Shown: one piece after another, positions 25,241 through 37,443 of the stretch
How positions within the stretch are numbered: the first letter of the stretch is position 1
How the letters are laid out: each line of letters begins with the position of its first letter
Assembly (NCBI GenBank): GCA_022791835.1
Contig: JAAVZW010000055.1
Span: 1 to 42,321 of the forward strand
Length of the DNA stretch: 42,321 nt
DNA from: Clostridia bacterium
GTDB lineage: Bacteria > Bacillota > Clostridia > TANB77 > CAG-508
Direction of reading: 5' to 3'
Made by a program: the position numbers and the translations under genes
The notes under the pieces: generated by a model
What the model was told of the DNA's origin: nothing
What the model saw: only the letters and a program-made list of their open reading frames with translations
Database searches by the model: none

Positions 25241-25437
25241 CTGTATTAAAATCAACAAATATATTGAATTCTAACCAAGAAGAGGAATTAAACTGTACCC
25301 CTTTTACTTAGGGAAAAAGCTGTTTTGAAGCGATAGCCAATCCAAAGTAAAAAGTATAATTTAAGTAGGACTTCTTAGTCGAGAATTTATCTATAATCGC
25401 TTCACAAATAAATAAATTTAAGGAGTGAAAACAATCC
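25241..25437 (+). promoter_or_regulatory. About 200-base rpoB leader with long-range pairing
   Basis: A leader between promoter and rpoB. GAAGCGAT (about 25327-25334) is complementary to ATCGCTTC (about 25396-25403), closing a roughly 75-base domain just before the AAGGAG ribosome site. A control element is plausible; I recognise no known riboswitch or L10 site. Confidence 0.45.
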
Positions 25438-28400
25438 ATGAAAGACGTAAAACACGAAAAATGCGTACGTAAAACGTTCGCAAAAATTGGCGACAGCATA
25501 GAAATGCCAAACTTCATTAAAGTACAAAAAGATTCATATGAATGGTTCATAAAAGAAGGTCTAGGAGAGGTATTAAAAGATATTTCACCAATAGTAGACT
25601 TCTCAGGCAACCTAGTATTAGAATTCTTTGATTACTACATGGAAGACAAAACAAAATACTCACTAGAAGAAACAAAAGAAAGAGATGCTACATATTCATC
25701 AAGACTACATGTAAAAGTAAGATTAATAAACAGAGAAACAGGAGAAATCAAAGAACAAGAAATCTATCTAGGTGACTTCCCAATAATGACAGATAGTGGA
25801 ACATTTGTAATAAACGGAGCAGAAAGAGTTATCGTAAGCCAATTAGTACGTTCACCAGGATGTTATTATACATCAGATTTTGACAAAACAGGAAAGAAAA
25901 TATACACATCTACAGTAATGCCAATTAGAGGAGCATGGATAGAATACGAAACAGACACAAACGACATATTCTATGCAAGAGTAGATAGAACAAGAAGAAT
26001 ACCAGTAACAACTCTACTAAGAGCAGTAGGACTAACAACAGACGAGCAAATGATAGAAATGTTTGGCGAAGATGAAAAATTAATGGCAACATTACAAAAA
26101 GACACCATCAAAACACAAGATGAAGCATTAATAGAAATATATAAAAAGCTAAGACCAGGAGAATTACCATCAGTAGAAGCTGCAAGGAGCCTATTCAATG
26201 GCCTATTCTTTGACGAAAGAAGATATGACTTAGCAAAAGTTCGGAAGATATAAATTTAATAAAAAACTTAGTCTAGCAACAAGAATAACAAACCAAATAG
26301 CATATGATGCAATTATAGACCAAGAAACAGGAGAAGAACTAGTTGCAAAAGACGAAGTAATAACAGCAGAAGTAGCTAGAAAAATCCAAGATAGTGGAAT
26401 AAATATTGTAAACGTAAAAGTAGAAGACAAAAAAGTAAAAATAATAGGAAATGGAACAGTAGATATCCATAATGTTGTAGATATAGACTTAAGCGATTTA
26501 AATATCAAAGAAGAAGTAAACTACGCAGTACTAAAAAATATCCTAGATAATACAGCAAAAAAAGACTTGAAAAAAGCAATAAGCGAATCAATGTCAGAGC
26601 TAATACCAAAACATATTACAACAGAAGACATAGTTGCATCAGTAAGTTACCTATTGAATCTTGCTCATAAACTAGGAACAACAGACGATATAGATCACCT
26701 AGGAAATAGACGTATAAGAAGTGTAGGAGAATTATTACAAAACCAATTCAGAATAGGTCTAACAAGACTAGAAAGAGTTGTAAGAGAAAGAATGACAATC
26801 CAAGACCTAGACGTTGTTACACCACAAACACTTATAAACACAAAACCAATAACTTCATCAATTAGAGAATTCTTCGGAAGCTCACAATTATCACAATTCA
26901 TGGACCAAACAAATCCTTTATCAGAGCTTACACATAAAAGAAGAATATCAGCATTAGGACCAGGAGGACTATCTAGAGAAAGAGCAGGATTTGAAGTTAG
27001 AGACGTACACTATACACACTATGGAAGACTATGCCCAATAGAATCACCAGAAGGACCAAACATAGGACTAATCTCAGCACTATCATCATTCGCAGTAATA
27101 AACGAATATGGATTTATTGAAACACCATACAGAAAGATAGATCCAAAAACACATGAAGTTACAGACGAAATAGTATACATGGCAGCATATGACGAAGACG
27201 AACATATCATAGCACAAGCAAACGAACCAATTGGAAAAGACGGAAAATTCATAAATGAAAAAATAAAAGTTAGATACTTAGACGAGGTAACAGAAGTATC
27301 AAGAGACCAAGTAGACTACATGGATGTATCACCAAAACAACTTGTATCAGTTGGAGCAGCGATGATACCATTCCTAGAACATGACGATGCAAACCGTGCC
27401 TTGATGGGAGCAAACATGCAACGTCAAGCAGTTCCACTAATGATTACAGACTCACCAATAGTAGGAACAGGAATAGAGTATAAAGCAGCAAAAGACTCAG
27501 GAATAATGATACTAGCGCAATCAGACGGAACAATCAAAAAAGTTACAGGAGACGAAATAATATTAGAAACAGCATCAGGAAAAATAGAAAATTACAAACT
27601 ACGTAAATTCAAGAGAACAAATGGCGGAACATGTATAAACCAAAAACCAATAGTAGTAAAAGGCGAAAAAATAAAAGCAGGAGATGTAATTGCAGATGGA
27701 CCTTCAACAGACAAAGGCGAAATGGCACTTGGTAAAAACGTAATAATTGCTTTTACAACATGGGAAGGTTATAACTACGAAGACGCTATCTTACTAAGTG
27801 AAAGACTAGTTAAAGAAGATGTATACACATCAATTCATATAGAAGAATATGAATGTGACTGCCGTGATACAAAATTGGGGCCAGAAGAAATTACTAGAGA
27901 CATTCCAAATGTTGGAGAAGACGGACTAAAAGACCTAGATGAAAACGGAATAATAAGAATAGGAGCAGAAGTAAGACCAGGAGACATCTTAGTAGGAAAA
28001 GTTACACCAAAAGGAGAAACAGAACTAACAGCAGAAGAAAGACTACTAAGAGCAATCTTTGGAGAAAAAGCTAGAGAAGTAAGAGACACATCACTACGTG
28101 TACCACATGGAGAATCAGGAACAATCGTAGATGTAAAAGTATTCACAAGAGATAATTCAGACGAATTAGGCCCAGGTGTAAATCAAGTAATAAGATGCTA
28201 TATAGCACAAAAAAGAAAAATCTCAGTCGGAGACAAAATGGCAGGACGTCATGGAAACAAAGGTGTAGTATCAAGAATATTGCCAGTAGAAGATATGCCA
28301 TTCATGCCAGACGGAACTCCAGTAGATGTAGTGCTAAACCCACTAGGTGTTCCATCACGTATGAACCTAGGTCAAGTTTTAGAAGTACACTTAGGAGGAG

Positions 28401-29200
28401 CAGCAAGAGCACTAGGTTTCAAAGTTGCAACACCAGTATTCGATGGAGCAACCGAAGAAGAAATAGTAGAACTACTTGAAAAATCAGGAGCAGCACCAAA
28501 TGGAAAAACAATACTATATGATGGAAGAACAGGAGATCCATTCGATAAGCCAATAACAGTCGGAGTAATGTATATGCTTAAACTTCACCACTTAGTAGAC
28601 GACAAGATACATGCACGTTCAACAGGACCATACTCATTAGTTACCCAACAACCACTTGGAGGAAAAGCACAATTTGGAGGACAAAGATTTGGAGAGATGG
28701 AAGTTTGGGCACTAGAAGCATATGGAGCATCACATACATTACAAGAAATGTTAACAGTAAAATCAGATGATGTAGTAGGAAGAATAAAGACTTACGAAGC
28801 AATAGTAAAAGGAGAAAATATTCCAGAACCAGGAGTACCAGCAGGATTTAAAGTCCTTATAAAAGAACTACAAAGCTTAGGACTAGATGTAAGACTATAC
28901 TCACAAGAAGGTCAAGAACTAGAGCTTAAAGAAAACATAGAAGAAGGTATAGACTTCAACCTAGAAAGAGATGACAAAGAAAAGCTAAAACAAATAGAAG
29001 CAGAACTAACAGACGGTTTCGAAGAGGAAAATCTAGAAGAAGGCGAAACAACAGAAGACGATGAACTTTATGATGATGACATATTAGACGAAGAAATAGA
29101 CGCAAAACTAGCAGAAGAAGCAATGCTAAATGACGAAGAAGAACTATTTGATAGCGACCTAGCAGAAGATAACCTAGACAATGATGATGATTTAATTTAA
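25438..29200 (+). CDS. rpoB: RNA polymerase beta subunit, one CGGA shift site
   Basis: Catalytic beta subunit of RNA polymerase. The frame breaks once, at in-frame CGG 26242-26244 (codon 269) followed by A. Skipping C26242 gives [15 protein letters not shown], one of the most conserved beta segments, and a 1253-aa protein of normal length. Without the shift the protein stops two codons later. The rifampicin pocket [20 protein letters not shown] then [11 protein letters not shown] is wild-type. Later motifs ([32 protein letters not shown]) are present, with an acidic C-terminal tail of about 80 residues. As an essential gene, it requires efficient shifting. Confidence 0.97.
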
Positions 29201-29211
29201 TAATATTTGAC

Positions 29212-29269
29212 TTACCTTATAAGCAGACAAAATAGAATTGTTCGAGCAGTGGAATTGCTTATAAGGTAA
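29212..29269 (+). other. Hairpin between rpoB and rpoC
   Basis: Perfect 14-bp inverted repeat TTACCTTATAAGCA/TGCTTATAAGGTAA with a 30-base loop. No T-run follows, so mRNA processing or an mRNA-stability element is likelier than termination. Confidence 0.6.
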
Positions 29270-29320
29270 AGAAAAATAAAAAAATAAGTGAATAACGAAT
29301 AGTTACGGAGGAACAGACGC

Positions 29321-32300
29321 GTGGATGAATTAGAATTATTTGATAAATTAAAAATAGGAATTGCATCTGATGAAAAAATTAGAGAATGGTCAAGAGGAGA
29401 AGTCAAAAAACCTGAGACTATTAACTATAGAACACTTAAACCAGAAAAGGATGGACTATTCTGTGAGAGAATATTTGGACCAGTAAAAGACTGGGAATGT
29501 CATTGTGGTAAATATAAAAGAGTTAGATACAAAGGCATAGTATGTGATAGATGTGGAGTAGAAGTTACAAAATCAAAAGTTAGAAGAGAAAGAATGGGAC
29601 ATATTGAACTTGCTGCACCAGTAGCACATATATGGTATTTCAAAGGAATACCAAGCAGAATAGCCTTGCTACTTGACATATCCCCAAGAAGTATAGAAAA
29701 AGTAATATATTTCGCATCATATATAGTTACAGACAAAGGAACTTCAGGACTAATAAAAGGTCAAATTCTTACAGAAAAAGAATATGGAGAAGCAGTAGAA
29801 AAATATGGTAGAGGCACATTTAAAGCAGAAATGGGAGCAGCTGCAATCAAAAAACTACTAGAAGAAATAGACCTAGACAAACTATCAGAAAAACTAAAAA
29901 AAGAAATAACAAAATCAAGTGAGCAAAAGAAACTAAAAATAGCAAAAAGACTAGACACAATAGAATCATTCAGACTATCAGGAAATAGACCAGAATGGAC
30001 AATAATGAATGTAATTCCAGTAATCCCACCAGACATCAGACCAATGGTACAACTGGATGGTGGTAGATTTGCAACATCAGACCTAAACGACCTATATAGA
30101 AGAGTAATAAACAGAAATAACAGACTAAGAAGACTACTAGAACTTGGAGCACCAGAAATAATCGTTAGAAACGAAAAAAGAATGTTACAAGAATCAGTAG
30201 ATGCATTAATAGACAATGGAAGACGTGGAAGACCAGTTACAGGAGCAGGAAATAGACCACTAAAATCATTATCAGATATGCTAAAAGGAAAACAAGGAAG
30301 ATTCAGACAAAACCTACTAGGAAAGAGAGTTGACTACTCAGGACGTTCAGTTATAGTAGTAGGACCAGAACTAAAAATGTACCAATGCGGACTTCCAAAA
30401 GAAATGGCAGTAGAATTATTCAAACCATTTGTAATGAAAGAATTAGTAAAAAGAGGATTGGCACATAACATCAAAAATGCAAAAAGAATGGTAGAAAAAC
30501 TAAGACCAGAAGTATGGGATATACTAGAAGAAGTTATAAAAGACCATCCAGTATTACTAAACCGTGCACCAACACTACACAGACTAGGAATTCAAGCATT
30601 TGAGCCAGTATTAGTAGAAGGAAGAGCAATAAAATTACACCCATTAGTATGTACAGCATTTAACGCAGACTTCGACGGAGACCAAATGGCAGTACACGTG
30701 CCACTATCTCCAGAAGCACAAGCAGAAGCAAGATACCTAATGTTATCAGTAAATAACCTACTAAAACCACAAGACGGAAAACCAGTTACAGTACCAACAC
30801 AAGACATGATATTAGGAAGCTATTACCTAACAATGCAAGTAGATGGAGAAAAAGGAGAAGGAATGTACTTTGGAGACGACGAAGAAGCACTACTAGCATA
30901 TCAAAATGGGGACCTAGAATTACATGCGAAAATAAATATTAGAAGACATGGAACATTTGAAGGAGAAGAAATAGCACAAAAAGTAGAAACAACAGTAGGA
31001 AGACTAATATACAACCAAGGAATACCACAAGACCTAGGATTTGTAGACAGAAGTAAAAAAGAAAATCTATTAAAACTAGAAATAGATTTCCCAGTAATCA
31101 AGAAAAACCTAGGAGGCATAGTTGCAAAATGCATAAATAAACATGGATTTGAGATAACAGCAGAAGTACTAGACTACATCAAATCAATTGGATACAAATA
31201 CTCTACAAAAGGAGCAATAACAGTATCGGTTGCAGATGTAAGCGTACCAGAAGAAAAAGCAGAAATCCTAGAAAAAGCAGAAACAGAAGTAGATAATGTC
31301 ATGAAACAATACAAACGTGGACTTATCACAAACGACGAAAGATATCAATCAACAATCAAAATTTGGGAAAGAGTTACAGATGAAGTTACAGAAGCCATGA
31401 AAGACAACTTCGACGAACTAAATCCAATATACATGATGGCACAATCAGGAGCAAGACGGAAACATGAACCAGCTAAGACAAATCGCAGGTATGCGTGGAC
31501 TTATGGCAAACACATCAGGTAAAACAGTAGAAATACCAATCAAATCATGCTTCAGAGAAGGACTAGACGCACTAGAATACTTTATATCTTCACACGGAGC
31601 AAGAAAAGGTTTAGCAGATACAGCCCTAAGAACAGCAGACTCTGGATATCTAACAAGAAGACTAGTAGATGTAAGCCAAGACATCATAGTAAGAGAAGAA
31701 GACTGCGGAACACATGAAGGCATAATAATAGAAGACATCAAAGATGGAAACCAAATAATAGAAAAACTACAAGAAAGACTAGAAGGAAGATATGCACTAG
31801 ATGATATAGTAGACCCAAAAACAAAAGAAATAATAGTAGACAAAGATACAATGATAGACGGAGATATTGCTAAAAAGATAGTAGATGCAGGTATCACATC
31901 AGTAGCAGTACGTTCATCACTAACATGTAGAACAAAACATGGTGTATGTAGCAAATGCTATGGAATGGGACTTGCAACACGTTCAAAAGTAAACATTGGA
32001 GAAGCAGTAGGAATAATTGCAGCACAATCAATCGGAGAACCAGGAACACAGCTAACAATGCGTACATTCCACATGGGAGGTGTCGCAGGAGGAGATATCA
32101 CACAAGGTCTTCCAAGAGTTGAGGAACTATTCGAAGCTAGAAAACCAAAGGGACTTGCAATGATTTCAGAAATTGCAGGAAAAGTAAAAATAAAAGAAGA
32201 AGGCAATAAAAAAGAAATAATAGTAAAAGGCAAAGAAGAAGCAAAAACATACGCAGTACCATTTGGAGCAAAACTAAGAGTAAAAGAAGGCGAAGAAATA

Positions 32301-32870
32301 GAACCAGGAGCACAGCTAATAGAAGGATCAGTAAACCCTAGTGAAATCTTAGCAATTAATGGAGCAGAAGGAGTTTATAAATACCTAACACAAGAAGTAC
32401 AAAAAGTATATAGAAACCAAGGTGTTGATATAAACGACAAGCATATAGAAGTAATAGGTAGACAAATGCTAAAGAGAATAAAAGTTATAGATCCAGGAGA
32501 TACAGGACTATTTAGTGGAGCATTAGTAGATATGTACGAGTTCGAAGAAATAAACAATCAAACAGTAGAAAATGGAGGAAGACCAGCAACAGGACATAGA
32601 GCATTACTAGGAATAACAAAAGCATCACTAGCAACAGAAAGCTTCCTATCAGCAGCATCATTCCAAGAAACAACCAAAGTATTAACAGAAGCAGCAATAA
32701 AAGGAAAGATGGATCCATTAATAGGACTAAAAGAAAACGTAATCATAGGAAAACTAATCCCAGCAGGAACGGGACTATCAAGATACAAAGACACACAAAT
32801 AAACACAGAAGACGAACAAGTAACAGAACTAGACCCAATCGCAATACTATCAGGCGACATACTAGGTTAA
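29321..32870 (+). CDS. rpoC: RNA polymerase beta' subunit, one CGGA shift site
   Basis: GTG start with GGAGG 10 bases upstream. Zinc-binding Cys cluster near the N-terminus ([20 protein letters not shown]), and the Mg2+ site NADFDGDQM at about residue 450. The frame breaks at in-frame CGG 31457-31459 (codon 713), followed by A. Skipping the C gives [20 protein letters not shown], a universally conserved stretch; unshifted reading stops at 31522. Restored length is 1182 aa, as expected. The C-terminal part has the second zinc site ([13 protein letters not shown]) and [20 protein letters not shown]. Co-transcribed with rpoB. Confidence 0.97.
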
Positions 32871-32877
32871 AACAAAG

Positions 32878-32910
32878 AAAAGCTAGATTTCAAACGAAGT
32901 CTAGCTTTTT
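32878..32910 (+). terminator. rpoBC terminator
   Basis: AAAGCTAGA/TCTAGCTTTTT hairpin with T-run, directly after rpoC. The following 32911-33106 is A+T-rich and holds nothing I can name. Confidence 0.85.
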
Positions 32911-33106
32911 AGCTTGTTAAAACTTATGTACAGCTATATGAAAAATTTCAAAATGTCAATGTGAATTATATATTAATCTTTTAAATACTTTTTTATAAAA
33001 AGTTGATCTACTTTTGCTAGATTATTTTTTACATATATTAAGTTTATATCTATATTTGGTAAATTTATAGGTAATTCAACAACATAAAAATGGAAAAATT
33101 GAAATT

Positions 33107-33589
33107 ATGGAAAATAATGAATTAAAGAAAAGTTACATTGATGAAAGAACAGGAATCGAGTATAACTTGGTAGGCGATTATTATATATCAAACTTAGTAT
33201 TACCAAGACCAAGAAGGAGAGACAATATAGGCGGGTATGGAAGATTAAGACTTAACTATTTAAAAGAACATCATAGGGTAGAATATACTTTAATGTGCAT
33301 AAATAATGAATTAACAAGTCATTTACTAGATGTGAAAGATGAATGCAAAGCAAAGGTTGGAATGCTAACAAAACAAATAGCTGAAAAAGAAAATATCAAA
33401 TTGCATAAGATAATAGATAGATTTTATGAAACTATTGAAAGATTTATACATTGGGTTTGTAAAAAATTTACAGTTCCATAGGAAGATGAGTTAATTCGAG
33501 ATTTTCAAGAAGAAACACGAACATTTATTGATCCAATAAAGCAGATAGAGCAAGAGAACAAAGAAAAATGTAATGAACTTAAATTGTAA
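33107..33589 (+). pseudogene. Chimeric remnant: TnpV N-terminus joined to Mob relaxase C-terminus
   Basis: Residues 1-85 (GIEYNLVGDYYISNLVLPRP, IGGYGRLRLNYLKEHHRVEY) match the TnpV family of transposon-encoded proteins. From about residue 90 the sequence becomes KQIAEKENIKLHKIIDRFYE then TIERFIHWVCKKF, typical of the end of plasmid mobilisation (MobV/Pre) relaxases. The frame has TAG at 33479-33481, then continues open as EDELIRDFQEETRTFIDPIK to TAA at 33589. So a deletion fused two mobile-element genes and a nonsense mutation followed. No good ribosome site. Not expected to function. Confidence 0.7.
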
Positions 33590-33697
33590 ATTAAAATGAA
33601 TCCTTTGGATTTGCTACAAAAAAGATTTATGTTATTTGTGAATTTAAATATTGCATAATTAAAAATTGATGTATAAAAATGAATATTCCAAAATTGT

Positions 33698-33726
33698 TTG
33701 ACAGATACTAAAAAATGTAGTATACT
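33698..33726 (+). promoter_or_regulatory. Promoter of a candidate small RNA
   Basis: Consensus TTGACA (33698-33703), 17-base spacer, TATACT (33721-33726). Confidence 0.75.
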
Positions 33727-33732
33727 ATATTT

Positions 33733-33806
33733 AACTTACTTAAGTAAACAAAAAGTTCATAGATAGTAGTCGAACTAGGTGTACGGTAGCATCTAGTTCA
33801 TTTTTA
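33733..33806 (+). ncRNA. Candidate 70-base small RNA
   Basis: A strong promoter is followed after about 40 bases by a terminator hairpin (GAACTAG...CTAGTTC at 33772-33799, then TTTTT). No open frame fits. Its 3' end abuts the terminator of the opposite small gene (33854-33982), so it could be an independent sRNA or an antisense regulator for the mobile-element genes. Confidence 0.6.
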
Positions 33807-33817
33807 TATACAAAAAA

Positions 33818-33843
33818 GAGTACAGTTCGGTATTACTGCACTC
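33818..33843 (-). terminator. Terminator of the 42-aa gene
   Basis: Minus strand GAGTGCAGT...ACTGTACTC (one mismatch), followed by TTTTTTG. Confidence 0.65.
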
Positions 33844-33853
33844 CTTCGGTCAA

Positions 33854-33982
33854 TTAGACCTCATCTTGCTCTTGGCTATTTGATGTGTTGTCTTTGACTT
33901 CCTCAGCTTTTGACTGATTTGTCTTTTCATTTTTTTGTAATAACATTTCAATCAAACGCCAAATTAGTTCTGGGTAGTTCAT
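33854..33982 (-). CDS. 42-aa small protein
   Basis: MNYPELIWRLIEMLLQKNEK followed by an acidic Ser/Gln-rich tail (KDNTSNSQEQDEV). GGAGG lies 10 bases before the ATG and a terminator follows. The N-terminal amphipathic helix and hydrophilic tail are visible; the function is unknown. It probably belongs to the mobile-element remnants around it. Confidence 0.6.
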   Translation of the reverse strand: MNYPELIWRLIEMLLQKNEKTNQSKAEEVKDNTSNSQEQDEV

Positions 33983-34081
33983 AGTATGTAGTCCTCCTTT
34001 CTCCAAGATTTCCTTGTTAAAAGGATAGACTAATTATACTTCATATTTTGTGCATTTACAACAAATTTTGCAAAATATATG

Positions 34082-34480
34082 TTATTTCTGTGTTTCAAGC
34101 CACTCGTAAACCTCATCTTCAGTAAGTTCATTATGTTTTAGTTTTGTCATTTTTTCCTTAGCAAGTTTTTTCCAAGTTTCAAAATCTTTCTTTAATTGCT
34201 TATCGTTCTTATTTTTATTCACAAAATTAAACTGTTGTTGATATAGTTTCCTGTATTCAGTATAAGCAGATTTTTCTTGTAATCTTTTATTATAGGCAAG
34301 TATTGCCCCTTGTTTTCGACAAGTCTTTCCGTTTTCTTTTGGATAATCACCTTCGTTTACATCTCTTAATATTTCCAAACCATAAGCATAGAAAAAATCT
34401 TTGTAGGCAGATTCATAGGTAGATAGGTCAGCATTTAAAAATATAAGTAATAATAAGCCAAACCTTTCAACAAATGGAAA
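34082..34480 (-). pseudogene. C-terminal remnant of a DUF6076-like protein
   Basis: The recognisable part is FFYAYGLEILRDVNEGDYPK, GKTCRKQGAILAYNKRLQEK, YRKLYQQQF, and a Lys-rich helical end (FETWKKLAKEKMTKLKHNEL). The start is lost: upstream the frame runs into sequence that codes a recombinase fragment on the other strand. The family name is a tentative match by eye. Confidence 0.5.
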
Positions 34481-34487
34481 ATATAAA

Positions 34488-34645
34488 ATGCCAGGGTTTT
34501 TCAGTCCCATAATCGAAACATCAGAAGAAATGGTACAATTCAAAGCATTTTTTAATGAGTGGTTTTTGCATGATACATCAAGAAAAGTAAGGAACGGAAA
34601 CACAGTAAAAAGAATATTGCAAAATGTAACATATCTTGGGTGGGT
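34488..34645 (+). pseudogene. Serine-recombinase remnant with internal deletion
   Basis: ETSEEMVQFKAFFNEWFLHD followed by TSRKVR is the helix that follows the catalytic domain of large serine recombinases. After one residue it jumps to NTVKRILQNVTYLGWVSNG, the start of the downstream recombinase domain. Both ends and the middle are missing. Confidence 0.7.
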
Positions 34646-34652
34646 ATCTAAT

Positions 34653-34727
34653 GGAAACTTCAGCAAAACTTTTGGAAGTTGCAACATAACTAAATAATTT
34701 GTAGAGATTGAAATTAATAGTATTCAT
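34653..34727 (-). pseudogene. N-terminal remnant of a LysR-type regulator
   Basis: ATG at 34727 with AAAAGGAG upstream opens MNTINFNLYKLFSYVATSKSFAEVS, the classic first helix of LysR helix-turn-helix proteins. It is cut after 25 residues where the recombinase remnant begins. Confidence 0.7.
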
Positions 34728-34940
34728 AAATTTCTCCTTTTATTTTATATTTTAATAGTACTATTAATAAAGATTATAACGCAACATCGTAATTATGTCA
34801 ACATTTCAAATAAAGTAATAGAGCGTTTATGTTTTAATTAATCTAAAAGCGAAAGTTTTTCAAATAAAAACTTTTTTTCTTTCTGAAAATGTGATAAAAT
34901 AAATCCAATGTAAATAAATATAAAACTAGAGGTAATTTAT

Positions 34941-36331
34941 ATGAAGAAAATAACAATACAAGACTTTATAGAACAAACAGGAGCAGAACTAGTTATAGGT
35001 AACAAAAATGAAATCCTAGAGAACTTTAAAAAAGACACACGAGAAATAGAAAAAGGCGATGTATATGTCGGCATAAAAGGCGAAAACACAGATGGAAGTA
35101 TCTTTTTTGAGCAAGCGCTAAAAAACGGAGCTAAAGTTTGCATATTAAATAATATAGAAATACCACAAGGAACTATACAAAAATATAAAGACAGAACCAT
35201 TGTAAAAACAAACGATACAATAGAAAGCTTACAAAAAATTGCAGAATACAAAAGAAAGCTGTACAACATTCCAGTTGTAGGAATAACAGGGAGCGTTGGA
35301 AAAACCAGCACAAAAGACTTAATAGCAAGCGTAATGTCAAAAAAATTTAAAAACTTAAAAACAAATGGTAACTATAATAATCACATAGGAGTACCGCTTA
35401 CAATACTAAGACTAGAAGACCACACATCAGCAGTAATAGAAATGGGTATGAACCATTTAGGAGAAATAAGTAAAGTAACCAAAATTGCAAAACCAACAAT
35501 GTCAGTCATAACAAACGTAGGAACAGCACATATAGGAAATTTAGGCTCAAGAGAAAATATTTTAAAAGCAAAAATGGAAATTTTAGAAGGCATGGAAGAA
35601 GGAAATGCAATAATAATAAATAATGATAATGACATGCTACACGACTGGTATTTAAAGAACAGAAAAGATAAAAATATAATCACATATGGAATAGAAAATG
35701 AAAGCAACATCATGGCAAAAAATATAGTATCATTAGAAAATGCCAGTGAATTTGATGTAGAAATAAGAGGCACAAATTATCATGCAAGAGTAAACGTGCG
35801 GAGGTAAGCACTTTGTAATCAATGCCTTGTGTGCAATATGTGTCGGTTTACAAAATAACATAGAAACATCTAAAATTTTAGAAGGTATAGGAGAATTTGA
35901 ACTTACCAAAAACAGAATGGAAATAATTGAAAGAGAAGATAATGTTAAAATTATCAATGATTCATATAATGCTAATTATGATTCAATGAGAGCAGGTATA
36001 GAATATCTAGGAATGACCAAAGACACAAGAAAAATTGCAATATTAGGAAATATGGGAGAACTTGGAGATTATACTAAAGAATTGCATGAAAAAGTCGGAG
36101 AAGAAATTTACAAAAATAATATAGACATTTTAATTACAGTTCGGAGAATATGCAAAAATTTTTAAGGAAAAAGCTGTAAGCTTAGGCATGAACGAAGCAA
36201 ATACTTTTTCATATAATACAAATGAAGAAGCTATTAAGAAAGCAAAAGAAATTATAAGAAGTAAAGATTGTGTGCTAATAAAAGCATCACTTTCATGCAG
36301 ATTTAGAGAAATAGTGGAAGCACTAAAATAA
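34941..36331 (+). CDS. murF: UDP-MurNAc-tripeptide-D-alanyl-D-alanine ligase, two CGGA shift sites
   Basis: Adds D-Ala-D-Ala to the cell-wall precursor in the cytoplasm. The Mur ligase ATP site is GITGSVGKTSTKDL (about residue 115), followed by NYNNHIGVPLT and VIEMGMNHLGEI. There are breaks at in-frame CGG-A 35799 and 36142. Skipping the Cs gives RVNVGGKHFVINALCA (residue 287) and LITVGEYAKIFKEKA (residue 401), matching the hinge of the third domain and a conserved Gly. Restored length is 462 aa, normal. The start has AGAGGTAA upstream. Followed after 16 bases by ddl, which makes its substrate: a natural operon. Confidence 0.94.
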
Positions 36332-36347
36332 GAGGGGAGATATTTTT

Positions 36348-37401
36348 ATGAAAATAGCAGTTATTTTTGGAGGAGCATCAACAGAACACGATGTATCAGT
36401 TGTATCAGGTACATCAGTACTAAAAAACCTAAACAAAGAAAAATATGAAATATTGCCAATATATATAGATAGAGAAGGCAACTGGCATGAATACACAAAA
36501 GATATAAAAAAAATAGAAATAGCAAAAATAGGAGAAGAAATAACAGAGCTAAGAAAGTTAGACGATATAATGGAAACATTAAAAAAACAAGATGTACTTT
36601 TTCCAGTATTACATGGGTTATATGGAGAAGATGGTACAATACAAGGATTATTCGAAATTCTAAAAAAACCATATGTAGGCTGTAAAGTCTTAGCATCAAG
36701 TGTAGCAATGGATAAAGTATACACAAAAATAGTACTAGAAAAAGCAAAAATACAGCAAGTAAAATCAGAATATATTAGAAAATATCAAAACAAATACATA
36801 TATATAGACAAAGAATTTAATGAAACAACATATGAACTAGACAAATTAGTAGAAATTCTAGAAGAAAAACTACCATATCCAATGTTCATAAAGCCATCAA
36901 ACTCAGGTTCAAGCGTAGGAGTAAGCAAAGCAGAAACAAAAGAAGAACTAAAGAAATCAATAGAAAATGCAGGAATGTTTGACAAAAAAATATTAGTAGA
37001 ACAAGGGATAATAGGAAGAGAAGTAGAAACAGCAGTACTAGGAAATGAAGAAATACAAGTATCAGAAGTAGGAGAAATAAAAGCAGCAGAAGACTTTTAT
37101 ACATTTGATGCTAAATACAATAGTCAAGCATCAAAAACAATAATTCCAGCAGAAATGTCAAAAGAAAAAAGAGAAGAAATAAGAACAACAGCAATAAAAG
37201 CATTTAAAGCAATAGATGGAAGCGGACTATCAAGAGTAGACTTCTTCATAGAAGACAAAACAAACAAAATTTACCTAAACGAAATAAACACAATGCCAGG
37301 ATTTACAACAATAAGCATGTATCCAAAACTATTTGAAGCAGTACGGAATAAATTATGCAGAATTATTAGATAAACTAATTGAATTAGCACAAAAAAAGTG
37401 A
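36348..37401 (+). CDS. ddl: D-alanine-D-alanine ligase, one CGGA shift site
   Basis: Makes D-Ala-D-Ala for MurF. ATP-grasp enzyme: GGASTEHDVSVVSG at the start, LHGLYGEDGTIQGLFEI, KPSNSGSSVGVSK, and NEINTMPGFTTISMYPKL. The frame breaks at in-frame CGG 37344-37346 (codon 333). Skipping the C gives KLFEAVGINYAELLDKLIEL, the standard C-terminus, and 350 aa in total. Without the shift, the last helix is replaced by seven residues. The residue after GLYGEDG that decides D-Ala or D-Lac use was not assessed. Confidence 0.95.
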
Positions 37402-37407
37402 TATAAT
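37379..37407 (+). promoter_or_regulatory. Promoter of the DnaJ-like gene, inside the end of ddl
   Basis: TTGAAT (37379-37384), 17-base spacer, TATAAT (37402-37407). Confidence 0.7.
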
Positions 37408-37443
37408 AACTCATGATTTACCATGAATTATGGAGGATGTTAA

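Noticed and set aside
34488..34697. A functional 69-aa gene
   Set aside because: It is a stitched recombinase fragment with missing catalytic domain, without promoter or ribosome site.
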